A stretch of DNA of 31,607 nt, taken from contig CAZIAD010000037.1 in NCBI GenBank assembly GCA_964537555.1, forward strand, positions 1 through 31,607, written 5' to 3'. This document shows, piece after piece, positions 15,212-23,071 of the stretch. Below the pieces are notes generated by a model. It was not told the origin of the DNA, did not search any database, and saw nothing but the letters and a program-made list of their open reading frames with translations. How positions within the stretch are numbered: the first letter of the stretch is position 1; each line of letters opens with the position of its first letter. The position numbers and the translations under genes were made by a program. This stretch comes from CAYRWR01 sp964537555 (GTDB taxonomy: Bacteria; Spirochaetota; Brevinematia; Brevinematales; CAYRWR01).

Positions 15212-16015
15212 ATGAGAGGTTACGAGGATTTTGAGCCGTATTCTGAAGAAGAATTATGGCAGCAATATGCAGAATCCCATGAACAAAAGATCCGGAACTA
15301 CTTTATTGAAAAATACGCGCCTCTGGTCAAGTATGTAGCGGGCAGAGTAGCTATCACTGTACCCAATTCTGTCGAATTTAATGACCTGGTAAGCTACGGC
15401 ATACTGGGCTTGATTGATGCCATAGACAAGTTTGACCCTAAGCGGGAGATCAAATTCAAGACTTATGCTGTGACCCGGATCAGAGGGTCTATTTTTGATG
15501 AATTAAGAGCTATAGACTGGCTGCCCCGCTCGGTACGGCAAAAAGCAAAAGAGATAGAACGTACTATCGCTGACCTGGAAGCTAAACTGGGACGTTCATC
15601 CAAAGATGAAGAGATCGCTGAAGCTCTGGGAGTATCCGTTCAGGAATTCCATACTCTGCTTCTCAGAGTAAGCGGCAATGCCCTGATCTCTATGGATGAA
15701 AGCTGGTATATCAATGATGGTGGCGATAATGCCCCCATGTCTATAGAAGATACCCTGGAAAGTTCGGATTCCTATAACCCTGATGTAGTAGCAGAAAAAG
15801 ATGAGATCAAAAAACTGATCGCCCGGGCTCTCATGGACCTGCCTGACCGGGAAAAACAGGTCCTCATTCTTTATTATTATGAGGGATTGACCTTAAAAGA
15901 AATCGGAAACATCCTCACCGTGACTGAATCACGGGTCTCACAGTTACACACCAAGGCAATTATGCGCCTCAGAGGAAAACTGGAAAAAATCAAAGACGGA
16001 TTCATATCAAAATAG
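15212..16015 (+). CDS. fliA: FliA/WhiG-type sigma-28 factor
   Basis: This is an alternative sigma factor of the sigma-28 group, which directs RNA polymerase to late flagellar and chemotaxis promoters. At 267 residues it has the usual length. Region 2 spans about 28-100 (EKYAPLVKYVAGRVA, DLVSYGILGLIDAIDKFDP, FKTYAVTRIRGSIFDELR). Region 3 follows WLPRSVRQKAKEIE, a diagnostic sigma-28 stretch. Region 4 at about 205-260 ends in the helix-turn-helix LKEIGNILTVTESRVSQLH. The ATG has GGGAG 6 bases upstream. A WhiG name is equally valid because spirochaete members are often annotated that way. Among genes in the window, the FlgJ-like gene is a possible target. No flgM anti-sigma gene is seen. Confidence 0.95.
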   Translation: MRGYEDFEPYSEEELWQQYAESHEQKIRNYFIEKYAPLVKYVAGRVAITVPNSVEFNDLVSYGILGLIDAIDKFDPKREIKFKTYAVTRIRGSIFDELRAIDWLPRSVRQKAKEIERTIADLEAKLGRSSKDEEIAEALGVSVQEFHTLLLRVSGNALISMDESWYINDGGDNAPMSIEDTLESSDSYNPDVVAEKDEIKKLIARALMDLPDREKQVLILYYYEGLTLKEIGNILTVTESRVSQLHTKAIMRLRGKLEKIKDGFISK

Positions 16016-16052
16016 TTCAATAGATCTTACAATATTTTAAAGAGGAGGAACT

Positions 16053-16346
16053 ATGAACATTTCTTATACCGGAAGGCACACAAAAGTCTCTGATGAGATG
16101 AAAGAGTACTTCGAGAAGCGTATGCATCAGAAGGTCAAATATTTTTTTGACAATATTATCCAGGTAAATTTAATAGTAGAAATACAAAGAGGCCAGTATA
16201 ACCTCCAGCTTAAAGTAAAAGCTGAACATGATACCTATAATGGTACCGAGACTAAGACTCACTGGGATGAAGCTATAGACAGTGTGACTGATAAGGTGGC
16301 CAGTGCCGTGAAAAAGAAAAAAGGCCGGGTAACAGACCACCACTAA
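16053..16346 (+). CDS. hpf: Short-form ribosome hibernation promoting factor / RaiA family
   Basis: The protein has 97 residues with the beta-alpha-beta-beta-beta-alpha fold of the family: it starts NISYTGRHTKVSDEMKEYFE and ends in a basic helix (AIDSVTDKVASAVKKKKG). Short HPF proteins bind the 30S decoding region and help form inactive 100S ribosomes in stationary phase. The ATG follows an excellent AGGAGG. It lies 37 bases after fliA and 1 base before hprK. An hpf gene beside a sigma-factor gene and PTS regulatory genes is a known arrangement, but elsewhere the sigma gene is rpoN. Confidence 0.88.
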   Translation: MNISYTGRHTKVSDEMKEYFEKRMHQKVKYFFDNIIQVNLIVEIQRGQYNLQLKVKAEHDTYNGTETKTHWDEAIDSVTDKVASAVKKKKGRVTDHH

Positions 16347-16347
16347 T

Positions 16348-17328
16348 ATGGCAGAATTATTAAGATTAAAAAACGTTAAGATCTCGCGTCTTTTAGAGAT
16401 CGATAAAGAGCAGAACTTTTCATTCGGATTTGAGGTCCTGGCAGGAGATCAAGGCCTGGACAGGTCTATAGAAAACCCGGAAGTAAATCGGCCCGGCTTG
16501 TCTTTATCAGGATTTTATGATCATTTTGCATTTAACCGCATCCAGGTGTTTGGTAAAGGCGAGATATCCTACATTAATAAGTTATTAAAAGAAAACGATA
16601 CCGAAAACCTGATTAAGTTTTTTGATTACGAGATCCCGGTATGTATTATTACTTATGGCTCAGATGTTCCGGCTTATGTCCTGGAAATAGCCAATTCAAA
16701 AAATGTCCCCATACTGCGGACCCATCTCAGCAGTGAAAAGCTGATATCTCTTATTAACACCATTTTGTCCGATCTTTTTGCCGCCTATACTATCTTTCAT
16801 GGAAACCTGGTCTCGATCTACAATATAGGGGTGCTGGTCATAGGAACCAGTGGTATCGGTAAAAGTGAGAGCATCTTAGGCCTGGTGGAACGGGGCCATA
16901 AGTTTATCGCTGATGATATGGTCAAGATCAAAAAGCTGCGCACCCCCAGTGGCTTCAGGTTAATGGGGCAGCCTAATATCTCCTATGGGCCCTACCTGGA
17001 GATACGGGGAATCGGCATCATCAATGTGGCTCAATACTATGGTGAAGGCCGTGTGCTCAATACGGAACAGCTGGGGTTGATCATCAAGCTCCTGGAGTGG
17101 AATTCCTCCTACAGCTATGACCGGCTGGGTATGGATGAAAAGTACATGGATATACTGGGAATCAACGTCCCGGTCAAGGAAATACCGGTATCAGGAGGGC
17201 GGAACATCCCCCTGCTCATAGAAGTAGCCGCATACCGGGAGATAATGAGGCGCCTGGGCTACAATTCAGCCGAAGAATTGGATAAAAAGATCATTCAATT
17301 CATGAAAAATGATAAAGAAGTTGTTTAA
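16348..17328 (+). CDS. hprK: HPr kinase/phosphorylase
   Basis: HprK phosphorylates and dephosphorylates HPr at Ser46 in response to metabolites, controlling carbon use. At 326 residues it has the family length. The catalytic domain shows His151 (FHGNLV), the Walker A GTSGIGKS (166-173), Asp189-Asp190 (FIADD), and the HprK signature EIRGIGIINV starting at Glu218. No clear ribosome-binding site precedes the ATG, which lies one base after the hpf stop, so translation is probably coupled to hpf. Its substrate HPr is encoded next (17383) and carries Ser46. Enzyme I and sugar-specific EII genes are absent from the window, suggesting a regulatory rather than sugar-transport role. Confidence 0.96.
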   Translation: MAELLRLKNVKISRLLEIDKEQNFSFGFEVLAGDQGLDRSIENPEVNRPGLSLSGFYDHFAFNRIQVFGKGEISYINKLLKENDTENLIKFFDYEIPVCIITYGSDVPAYVLEIANSKNVPILRTHLSSEKLISLINTILSDLFAAYTIFHGNLVSIYNIGVLVIGTSGIGKSESILGLVERGHKFIADDMVKIKKLRTPSGFRLMGQPNISYGPYLEIRGIGIINVAQYYGEGRVLNTEQLGLIIKLLEWNSSYSYDRLGMDEKYMDILGINVPVKEIPVSGGRNIPLLIEVAAYREIMRRLGYNSAEELDKKIIQFMKNDKEVV

Positions 17329-17349
17329 TACATTGGAATATGCTATAAT
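17321..17349 (+). promoter_or_regulatory. Sigma-70-like promoter of ptsH, with extended -10
   Basis: TTGTTT (17321-17326) overlaps the hprK stop. TATAAT (17344-17349) follows after 17 bases, preceded by TGC, an extended -10. It would allow ptsH and downstream genes to be transcribed separately from hprK. Confidence 0.65.
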
Positions 17350-17382
17350 TTTGGTGCAAATATTATCAGGATACCTTTGCAG

Positions 17383-17652
17383 ATGAAAGAAATTGAGATC
17401 ACTATCCAGAATGAATACGGATTGCACGCCAGGCCGGCATCTTTGCTGGCAAATATGGCCAGTCAGTTCGAATGCGACATCACGATCATAAAAGAAGGAA
17501 AAGAAGTCAATGCCAAAAGCATCATGAATCTTCTTTTATTGGCAGCTGGTAAAGATACTGTCATCCGGATATCCGCAGAAGGTAAAGATGAAGCTGCAGC
17601 CATCAAAGCCCTCCGGGAACTCATAGTAGACAGGAAGTTTGATGAAGAATAG
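17383..17652 (+). CDS. ptsH: Phosphocarrier protein HPr
   Basis: HPr carries phosphate in the phosphotransferase system and is the target of HprK. From ATG 17383 the protein is 89 residues with His15 in GLHARPAS and Ser46 in AKSIMNLL, exactly the canonical numbering. An in-frame TTG at 17377 is 5 bases after AGGA and would add two residues; the ATG is preferred because of the numbering. Both regulatory residues are intact, so it can be phosphorylated by Enzyme I at His15 and by HprK at Ser46. Its 3' end overlaps the next gene by 11 bases. Confidence 0.95.
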   Translation: MKEIEITIQNEYGLHARPASLLANMASQFECDITIIKEGKEVNAKSIMNLLLLAAGKDTVIRISAEGKDEAAAIKALRELIVDRKFDEE

Positions 17653-18088
17653 AAAGAGTATCATCTTTCTATTGATATTTTTTTGTCTAGCCACCTCCCC
17701 TTTATACCCTCAGGCCAATACCTACAATAAGCCATTTGCTATATTCATGTCTGTGGTTTATCCCGGCATGGGCCAGCTCTATTCCGGCCGACTGGATAAA
17801 GGCCTGGCTATCTGGAGTGCCTCCGCGGCTATCTCCATGGGCTTCCTGTTGACCGTGGCTGATTTAAACCTGGACTCTGCCGGGGGTGCCTACCCCTTCA
17901 ACATCGGCCTCCAGTTTAAGCCCCAGCTGAGCCAGAGTGAGACCTTCTGGGCTGTGGGACTGGGAGTGTCCTTTCTGACCATTTATATTTATAATATCCT
18001 GGATGTGGCTCTGTACAAGCAGGCCAGCGACATAAAGCTCAGTGTAGAAAAAGATTCTATAAGTGCACAATACAGCCTGGCATTTTAG
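17642..18088 (+). CDS. Small membrane protein with PGxGQ motif (DUF5683-like), copy 1
   Basis: The protein is 148 residues from ATG 17642, which has AGGA 6 bases upstream within ptsH; a TTG one codon earlier is also possible. It has an N-terminal signal peptide (about 1-25), then IFMSVVYPGMGQLYSGRLDKG, the Pro-Gly-x-Gly-Gln-x-Tyr motif of DUF5683-like proteins. Hydrophobic segments follow at about 50-70 and 103-120. The C-terminus ends ISAQYSLAF. Function is unknown. The next gene is a diverged paralogue with the same layout and a similar end. Placed between ptsH and a two-component system, the pair may be envelope components of that system, which is inference. Confidence 0.72.
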   Translation: MKNRKSIIFLLIFFCLATSPLYPQANTYNKPFAIFMSVVYPGMGQLYSGRLDKGLAIWSASAAISMGFLLTVADLNLDSAGGAYPFNIGLQFKPQLSQSETFWAVGLGVSFLTIYIYNILDVALYKQASDIKLSVEKDSISAQYSLAF

Positions 18089-18096
18089 GAGTAATC

Positions 18097-18603
18097 ATGA
18101 AGCAGACCCTGATTGTCATTTTTTTTCTGGCATTTAGCAGTTCTCTCTTTTCAAAAACCAATTCCACAGAGCTAAATCCATCCGGTACTTTGGGCCCTGA
18201 TAATATACGGCTTATAGAGCTTACTTCATACAAAAAAGATCCTTTCGCTGCCAGCATGTACTCCATGATCTATGCGGGTGCGGGGCAGTTTTACGCTGGT
18301 AACTACACCCTGGGGTCTCTTTTATTCCTGGGGGAGTCCCTCTACCATCTTTTCAATATTGGTATCAGGTATAAATTACAAAATGATTATGGTGATTCAG
18401 TGGCCTTTTCCCAAATGAACACCTCCGACCAGATCCTTATGGGAGCTGTATTTTTTTCATTCATGGTACTTAAAGTATATAGTATATACGATGCCAATAT
18501 CAGTGTACGCCGCTACAATAAGGATATAGATGAAAAACTAAAACGATTCAAATTCACTTATATGCCCGGTGAGATCAGGGCCAGCTATAGTCTAAGGCTG
18601 TGA
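18097..18603 (+). CDS. Small membrane protein with AGxGQ motif (DUF5683-like), copy 2
   Basis: The protein has 168 residues: an N-terminal signal peptide (about 1-20), a polar linker, then MYSMIYAGAGQFYAGNYTLG, which aligns with the PGxGQ motif of the preceding gene (Ala in place of Pro). Hydrophobic segments lie at about 67-85 and 112-128. It ends IRASYSLRL, echoing ISAQYSLAF of its neighbour, so the two are probably tandem paralogues. The ATG has AGGAG 5 bases upstream and lies 8 bases after the previous stop. Function is unknown. Confidence 0.7.
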   Translation: MKQTLIVIFFLAFSSSLFSKTNSTELNPSGTLGPDNIRLIELTSYKKDPFAASMYSMIYAGAGQFYAGNYTLGSLLFLGESLYHLFNIGIRYKLQNDYGDSVAFSQMNTSDQILMGAVFFSFMVLKVYSIYDANISVRRYNKDIDEKLKRFKFTYMPGEIRASYSLRL

Positions 18604-18604
18604 T

Positions 18605-19174
18605 ATGCTGAAGAAGATCCTGTACTTCCTGCTTTTTCTGAGCATCTTTTCCCAGACTTACGGAGCTGTCAAAATCAGTAAATTAAAGATCAGGAATAAC
18701 ATATTATACTGCTCCCTAAAGGCCTATGTAAAAGAGGATATCGATATGGCCTGGATACTGAATCAGGGCATAGACCTCAAGGCTAAGTACAATATATCCA
18801 TTATGAAAAAAAACAAACGATGGGGCGCAGATATTGTGATGACCAATGTGACGATCTTTTATCAATCCAAAAAAGATGTGATCAATAACGGATACGAGGT
18901 CATACTGGAATATGGCGGATATCAGAAAGAATACTGGATGTCTACCCAGGAAGATCTATTTGAACTGTTGCTCAATACTCCCATGGCCCCCCTCTATTCT
19001 CTCAATAACCTGTCCCGAAAAGACAGCTATTACATTCAGTCTCAGTTATCCATCACTTCTTTGGAACTGTATCCTCCCTTATCTATAATCTACCAGTTAC
19101 TGGGACGCTGGAGTTACACGTCACCTAAAAATAATTCCAGGATATTTAATTATGACAGTATCCTGGAAAACTAG
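18605..19174 (+). CDS. DUF4390-like exported protein
   Basis: The protein has 189 residues with a clear signal peptide (about 1-20, ending SQTYGA). The following beta-rich region starts VKISKLKIRNNILYCSLKAY and includes a WILNQGIDLKAKYNISI stretch, resembling DUF4390 proteins. In several proteobacteria such a gene sits immediately upstream of an NtrY-like kinase and NtrX-like regulator, the same order as here, which supports the call. It is expected in the periplasm, perhaps modulating the kinase, which is inference. The ATG has AAGG 7 bases upstream. Its last 23 bases overlap the kinase gene. Confidence 0.65.
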   Translation: MLKKILYFLLFLSIFSQTYGAVKISKLKIRNNILYCSLKAYVKEDIDMAWILNQGIDLKAKYNISIMKKNKRWGADIVMTNVTIFYQSKKDVINNGYEVILEYGGYQKEYWMSTQEDLFELLLNTPMAPLYSLNNLSRKDSYYIQSQLSITSLELYPPLSIIYQLLGRWSYTSPKNNSRIFNYDSILEN

Positions 19175-20828
19175 AGTCTTTGACATTGTCTCTGTCTTAA
19201 TTTTTTTATTGGCAGCAGCTTTTACTACCCAGCAGTCCAACCAGTGGTTATTATCTATAAATGCCAATCAAACCCTCCGTATCATTATTCCTATTATCAT
19301 TTTTATAGCTACCGTCCTGGGATTATGGGTGGTATACAATTATCTTAAGATCTTTATTTTCCAGCGGCGTGGCCTTCAGGGATATTTACTGAGAGGCAAG
19401 ATCACCATGTATTTCTTACTGGTCACCATAGGTTCTATTGTATTGATCGGCGGGATCATGTTTTATCTCATCATCCTCATAGAGAATTCATTTATACAGG
19501 GTGAGCAGAATGTGGCCGAGACCATTATCAGCTATTACCAGGAAAGTATTCAAAGCAATAGGATCAAATTTGAGAATACCCTGATAGAATCTGTGGACAA
19601 GAATCCCTCGAGAATACAGGCCATTTTTTCTCTACAGGAAGATACCGCCATTTTTAGAAAAGCTCCCGAACTGGCATTGTCTGAAGAAATAACCGCATCT
19701 TCTTCCAAAATCAGGTCATATTTTAAAAAACCGGAGCAAAGGGCTTATTATTTTGGAGAACACCAGGAGTATATTATTATCCGCTATAAAAATCTGTTTT
19801 ATACATTCAAAGTGCCGGAAGATATGGTGCAATCCTTTAAAAATCTAAGTATCAATGCTTCCCGCCTGAATAATCTGACGGTTCAGCAGAAGAACATACG
19901 GCCCATTTCTATGGCCGCCCTGATCATTTTATCGGTGCCGGTAATGATAGCGGTATTTTTCATCAGTTTTTTTGTAGCCCGAAACATTACTTCAAATATC
20001 GAACAGATTGCCAATGCGACCAAGACTATTGCCAATGGAAACCTGGATTATAGAGTAGAGGTATCTTCCGGGGATGAGATCGAAGACCTGGGGCACAACC
20101 TGAATCTTATGACCCACCGCCTCAAACTGGCCACAGACCAGATCAAGAGGATGGAACGCCTGGAGGCATGGCAGGAAATGGCCCGAAGACTGGCCCACGA
20201 GATCAAAAACCCTCTTACTCCTATCAAACTGTCTGCGGAAAGGCTGCAGTATGCCTTTGAATTGAAAAAACCCAATTTTGATGAGATTCTGGAAAAGACT
20301 ACCGGTATAGTCATCTCTGAAGCAGGCCGACTGGAAAACCTGGTCAATGAATTTTCCAAATTTGCCCGCCTGCCCTATCTTAATAAGATCAGAAAGAATA
20401 TTATCCAGACCCTGGAGGAAGTATTAACTTTTTTTGAGGGTGCATATCCTGATTTTCAGATTGTAGGACAGTTTGACCCTGATATGGTCATGCTGGACTA
20501 TGATGAAGACCAGATCAAACAGGTAGTAATAAATGTCATTATGAATGCCATCGAAGCTTGTGATGGCTGCGAAAAACATGTTACAATAATGACATCCGCA
20601 GTAAACCGCTTTATTCTGGCCATTGCGGATAATAGTGGAGGAATACCCGAGGATAAAAGGGAAAAGATATTTGAACCCTACTTTACTACCAAAAGCGGCG
20701 GGACCGGACTGGGATTAGCCATTGCCGAAAGGATTATAGTAGAACATGGCGGTAATATCTGGTTCCAGGTAGAAGACAACGGGACTATTTTTTATATTGA
20801 GCTGCCATTAACGGAGGAAAAGTCTTGA
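19152..20828 (+). CDS. NtrY-like membrane sensor histidine kinase
   Basis: The protein has 558 residues. Three N-terminal hydrophobic segments (about 10-27, 43-62, 83-107) precede an extracytoplasmic region of about 140 residues. A further membrane segment at about 252-275 is followed by a HAMP domain (about 275-330) and HisKA with His349 in LAHEIKNPLTPIKLS, the NtrY-type H-box. The HATPase domain has NVIMNAIEAC, DNSGGIP and GTGLGLAIA. No separate PAS domain is evident between HAMP and HisKA, where typical NtrY has one. It overlaps the DUF4390-like gene by 23 bases and the regulator gene by 4, so the three are a tight translational unit. The signal is unknown. Confidence 0.9.
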   Translation: MTVSWKTRVFDIVSVLIFLLAAAFTTQQSNQWLLSINANQTLRIIIPIIIFIATVLGLWVVYNYLKIFIFQRRGLQGYLLRGKITMYFLLVTIGSIVLIGGIMFYLIILIENSFIQGEQNVAETIISYYQESIQSNRIKFENTLIESVDKNPSRIQAIFSLQEDTAIFRKAPELALSEEITASSSKIRSYFKKPEQRAYYFGEHQEYIIIRYKNLFYTFKVPEDMVQSFKNLSINASRLNNLTVQQKNIRPISMAALIILSVPVMIAVFFISFFVARNITSNIEQIANATKTIANGNLDYRVEVSSGDEIEDLGHNLNLMTHRLKLATDQIKRMERLEAWQEMARRLAHEIKNPLTPIKLSAERLQYAFELKKPNFDEILEKTTGIVISEAGRLENLVNEFSKFARLPYLNKIRKNIIQTLEEVLTFFEGAYPDFQIVGQFDPDMVMLDYDEDQIKQVVINVIMNAIEACDGCEKHVTIMTSAVNRFILAIADNSGGIPEDKREKIFEPYFTTKSGGTGLGLAIAERIIVEHGGNIWFQVEDNGTIFYIELPLTEEKS

Positions 20829-22186
20829 GCTATAAAATACTGATCGTAGATGATGAACCCCATATCAGAGAGACTATTTCTGATATCCTGAGTGACCAGA
20901 ATTACAGCTGTATCAGCGTAGGAGACGGGGAACAGGCTGAAAAAAAGATCCTTACCGAAGACCTGGGTGCCATCATATTGGACGTCATGCTACCCAATAA
21001 AGGGGGGCTGGAACTACTGGACTATATCAGAAAAGAATTTCCCTTACTGCCTACTATTATCATTTCAGGCCATGGTAATATCAAAATGGCCGTGGATGCC
21101 ATGAAAAGAGGGGCCTTCGACTTTATTGAAAAACCTTTATCCATAGAACGTATCCTTAACTCGGTGAGAAACGCCCTCCGGATAAAAGAGCTGCAGACTG
21201 AGAACATCAAGCTGCGTTCCCGACTGGAAAAGCCGGTTCAATTTGTAGGTCAGGCCAAAGTCATCACTAATATTCTGGATCAGCTCCCTAATATTGCCAC
21301 CAGTGATGCATCGGTATTGATCACCGGTGAGAACGGGACTGGAAAAGAGATGATAGCCCGGCTAATTCATCAGTACTCCAATCGTAAAAATGCATCCTTT
21401 GTAGGAGTAAACTGTGCTGCCATCCCTGACACTTTGATAGAGTCGGAATTATTCGGCCATGAAAGAGGGGCATTTACCGGGGCAGTCAAACAGAAAAAAG
21501 GGAAATTTGAAGTAGCGCACAAGGGCAGCATTTTCCTGGATGAGATAGGGGACCTGAGCCTGTCCGCCCAGGCTAAAGTATTGCGGGTCCTTCAGGAGCA
21601 GGAACTGGAGCGGGTGGGCGGTACTGAGGTCGTAAAGATAGACGTCCGGGTCATCGCTGCTACCAATAAGGACCTGGCCCAGGCTATAGACCAGCAGGAT
21701 TTTCGGCAGGACCTTTATTTCCGCTTGAATGTGATCCCTTTGCACATACCGGCCCTCAGGGACAGAAAAGAAGACATCCCGGTCTTGATAGAATACTTCA
21801 TAGAAGAGCTGACCCGTGATAGCGGACGGCAGATCTCCTTATCCAAAGCAGCCATTAAGCTCTTAAAGAATAAAAACTGGCCGGGAAATGTAAGAGAGCT
21901 CCGTAATTTTATCGAAAGACTGATCATACTGTCCAATAAAGACCAGATCGAATCAGAAGATATTATGCAGTTCAGTTTTCAACCTCAGGGAAATGTTGAT
22001 TCCCAGTTTGAAAAATTAAGCTTAAAAGATGCTAAAAAAGACTTTGAAAAAGCCCTTATCATTAACCGCCTCATGAAAAACTCCATGAATATTACCAAAA
22101 CTGCGGAATCACTGGATATTGAGAGGACTTACCTTCACAAAAAAATAAAAGAGCTGGAGATAGATTCGGAAATGGAGCTGAATTAG
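20825..22186 (+). CDS. NtrX/NtrC-like sigma-54-dependent response regulator
   Basis: The protein has 453 residues. The receiver domain shows Asp9-Asp10, phosphorylatable Asp53 (IILDVMLP) and Lys103 (FIEKP). The AAA+ domain (about 140-365) has Walker A GENGTGKE, the sigma-54-contacting ESELFGHERGAFTGA loop with intact GAFTGA, and Walker B IFLDEIG. A Fis-type helix-turn-helix closes the protein (NITKTAESLDIERTYLHKKI). It should activate sigma-54 promoters when phosphorylated by the adjacent kinase. rpoN is not in the window. The start is a TTG overlapping the kinase stop, with a strong GGAGG 7 bases upstream; no in-frame ATG fits the receiver's first strand. Confidence 0.94.
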   Translation: MSYKILIVDDEPHIRETISDILSDQNYSCISVGDGEQAEKKILTEDLGAIILDVMLPNKGGLELLDYIRKEFPLLPTIIISGHGNIKMAVDAMKRGAFDFIEKPLSIERILNSVRNALRIKELQTENIKLRSRLEKPVQFVGQAKVITNILDQLPNIATSDASVLITGENGTGKEMIARLIHQYSNRKNASFVGVNCAAIPDTLIESELFGHERGAFTGAVKQKKGKFEVAHKGSIFLDEIGDLSLSAQAKVLRVLQEQELERVGGTEVVKIDVRVIAATNKDLAQAIDQQDFRQDLYFRLNVIPLHIPALRDRKEDIPVLIEYFIEELTRDSGRQISLSKAAIKLLKNKNWPGNVRELRNFIERLIILSNKDQIESEDIMQFSFQPQGNVDSQFEKLSLKDAKKDFEKALIINRLMKNSMNITKTAESLDIERTYLHKKIKELEIDSEMELN

Positions 22187-22313
22187 CCTGTCTCTGAGCT
22201 AAACTTTGAGAGTCTGGTTTCACAGAATTCCCCCCAAATACTTGTCAAATCAAGCCCTTCTGAGCAGAATTGGCGGATATTTTGTCATTTTTAGCATCTA
22301 ACCTCAACAATAA

Positions 22314-22342
22314 TTGACATTTGGCCACTTAACAATTATTCT
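22314..22342 (+). promoter_or_regulatory. Sigma-70-like promoter of the CvpA-like gene
   Basis: A perfect TTGACA (22314-22319) and TATTCT (22337-22342) are separated by 17 bases. The rest of the gap from 22187 shows no convincing hairpin terminator. Confidence 0.5.
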
Positions 22343-22370
22343 TTTAACAGTTAAAATTATGGAGAATGCA

Positions 22371-22829
22371 ATGAATACTGGTTACATCCTGTTTCTTATA
22401 CTGTTTATTATAGTCATTTCCATTTTTGCTTATCTGGATACCCGTAAAGGATTCCGCTCCTCATTGCCAAAATTCCTGAGGGTGTTTATGCCCATGCTTC
22501 TGGCTGGAGTGATTGTCAAGATCCCTGAACTAATAGGGGTCACCTCTAAAAACAGCATTGCCTCCTATATTATTGGGGGAATTGGTACCCTCATTTTTTA
22601 TTCTGTCCTCATAAATGTTTTTAAAAATGAAGATTCCAGCAGAAAACTCAATATATTCGACTATTTTCTGGGCTTCCTGATGGGCTTAAGCAGGGGCTGG
22701 CTCTATTTTGGATTTTTTACACTCTATATAAACCTTATTTTTAAATTAAGCACTGTGCCTGAATTTACCACCCTTCTCAAAGCCATTGAGACCCCGGTAA
22801 AATGGATCGTCTTCCTGGGCTTCTTCTAA
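22371..22829 (+). CDS. CvpA-like small membrane protein
   Basis: From ATG 22371, which has GGAG 6 bases upstream, the protein is 152 residues; earlier in-frame starts (TTG 22314, ATG 22359) overlap the promoter or the ribosome-binding site. It has about four hydrophobic segments. The layout and the late motif FDYFLGFLMGLSRGWLYFGF resemble the CvpA/colicin V production family, where a GxxxGxxRG-like turn is typical. Similarity is weak, so this is a family-level guess. It has its own promoter and is followed directly by the 6S-like RNA gene. Confidence 0.6.
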   Translation: MNTGYILFLILFIIVISIFAYLDTRKGFRSSLPKFLRVFMPMLLAGVIVKIPELIGVTSKNSIASYIIGGIGTLIFYSVLINVFKNEDSSRKLNIFDYFLGFLMGLSRGWLYFGFFTLYINLIFKLSTVPEFTTLLKAIETPVKWIVFLGFF

Positions 22830-22845
22830 ATATTAAAGATTTACC

Positions 22846-22877
22846 TTGACAGTTTTGTACTAATAACAGAAAATAAT
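22846..22877 (+). promoter_or_regulatory. Putative promoter of the 6S-like RNA
   Basis: A perfect TTGACA (22846-22851) is followed by an A/T-rich region. The -10 is unclear: GAAAAT (22869-22874) gives a 17-base spacer, while AATAAT (22872-22877) is a better match with a long 20-base spacer. The implied start falls near 22880, at the foot of the RNA's closing stem. Confidence 0.45.
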
Positions 22878-23051
22878 AGGCCTGGGGTATTCGTGTAGAT
22901 TCACAAATTTCGGGGTCTACACCTAATTATAGGGATTCTGAACTTTTTATGGAATTGCTTCTCTTTTTGAGGGAAACAGGAAGTATTGAGGATGAAACCC
23001 GTCGTAGTGATTAGGACCCGGAAATAGCGATCTTACGGTATCCCGGGTTTT
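22878..23051 (+). ncRNA. ssrS: Candidate 6S RNA
   Basis: About 174 bases fold by eye into the 6S plan. A closing stem pairs 22878-22889 with 23039-23050, then 22892-22901 with 23029-23037 with one bulge. A large central bubble has 20 bases on the 5' side (22902-22921) and 13 on the 3' side (23016-23028). An interrupted upper stem starts with the perfect CCTAAT/ATTAGG (22922-22927 with 23010-23015), continues through GGG/CCC (22932-22934 with 22998-23000) and ACTTTT/GGAAGT, and ends in the hairpin TTCTC/GAGGG capped by TTTTT exactly at the centre. A T-rich tract follows (23048-23055). 6S RNA binds housekeeping RNA polymerase by mimicking an open promoter. No primary-sequence match was checked, so this rests on architecture, size, a TTGACA upstream and the 3' T tract. 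Confidence 0.6.
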
Positions 23052-23071
23052 ATTTAATAAAGGAGCAATAA

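Noticed and set aside
22187..22313. Terminator or regulatory RNA after the NtrX-like gene
   Set aside because: CTCT...AGAG and TGTCAA...TTGACA inverted matches are short, widely spaced or lack a T tract.
23016..23055. ACCCGG/CCGGGT hairpin plus T tract as a plain terminator of the upstream CvpA-like gene
   Set aside because: It is possible as a local fold, but the same bases pair better over long range with 22878-22901, and the whole 174-base region is structured, so an RNA gene explains more. It remains the main alternative.
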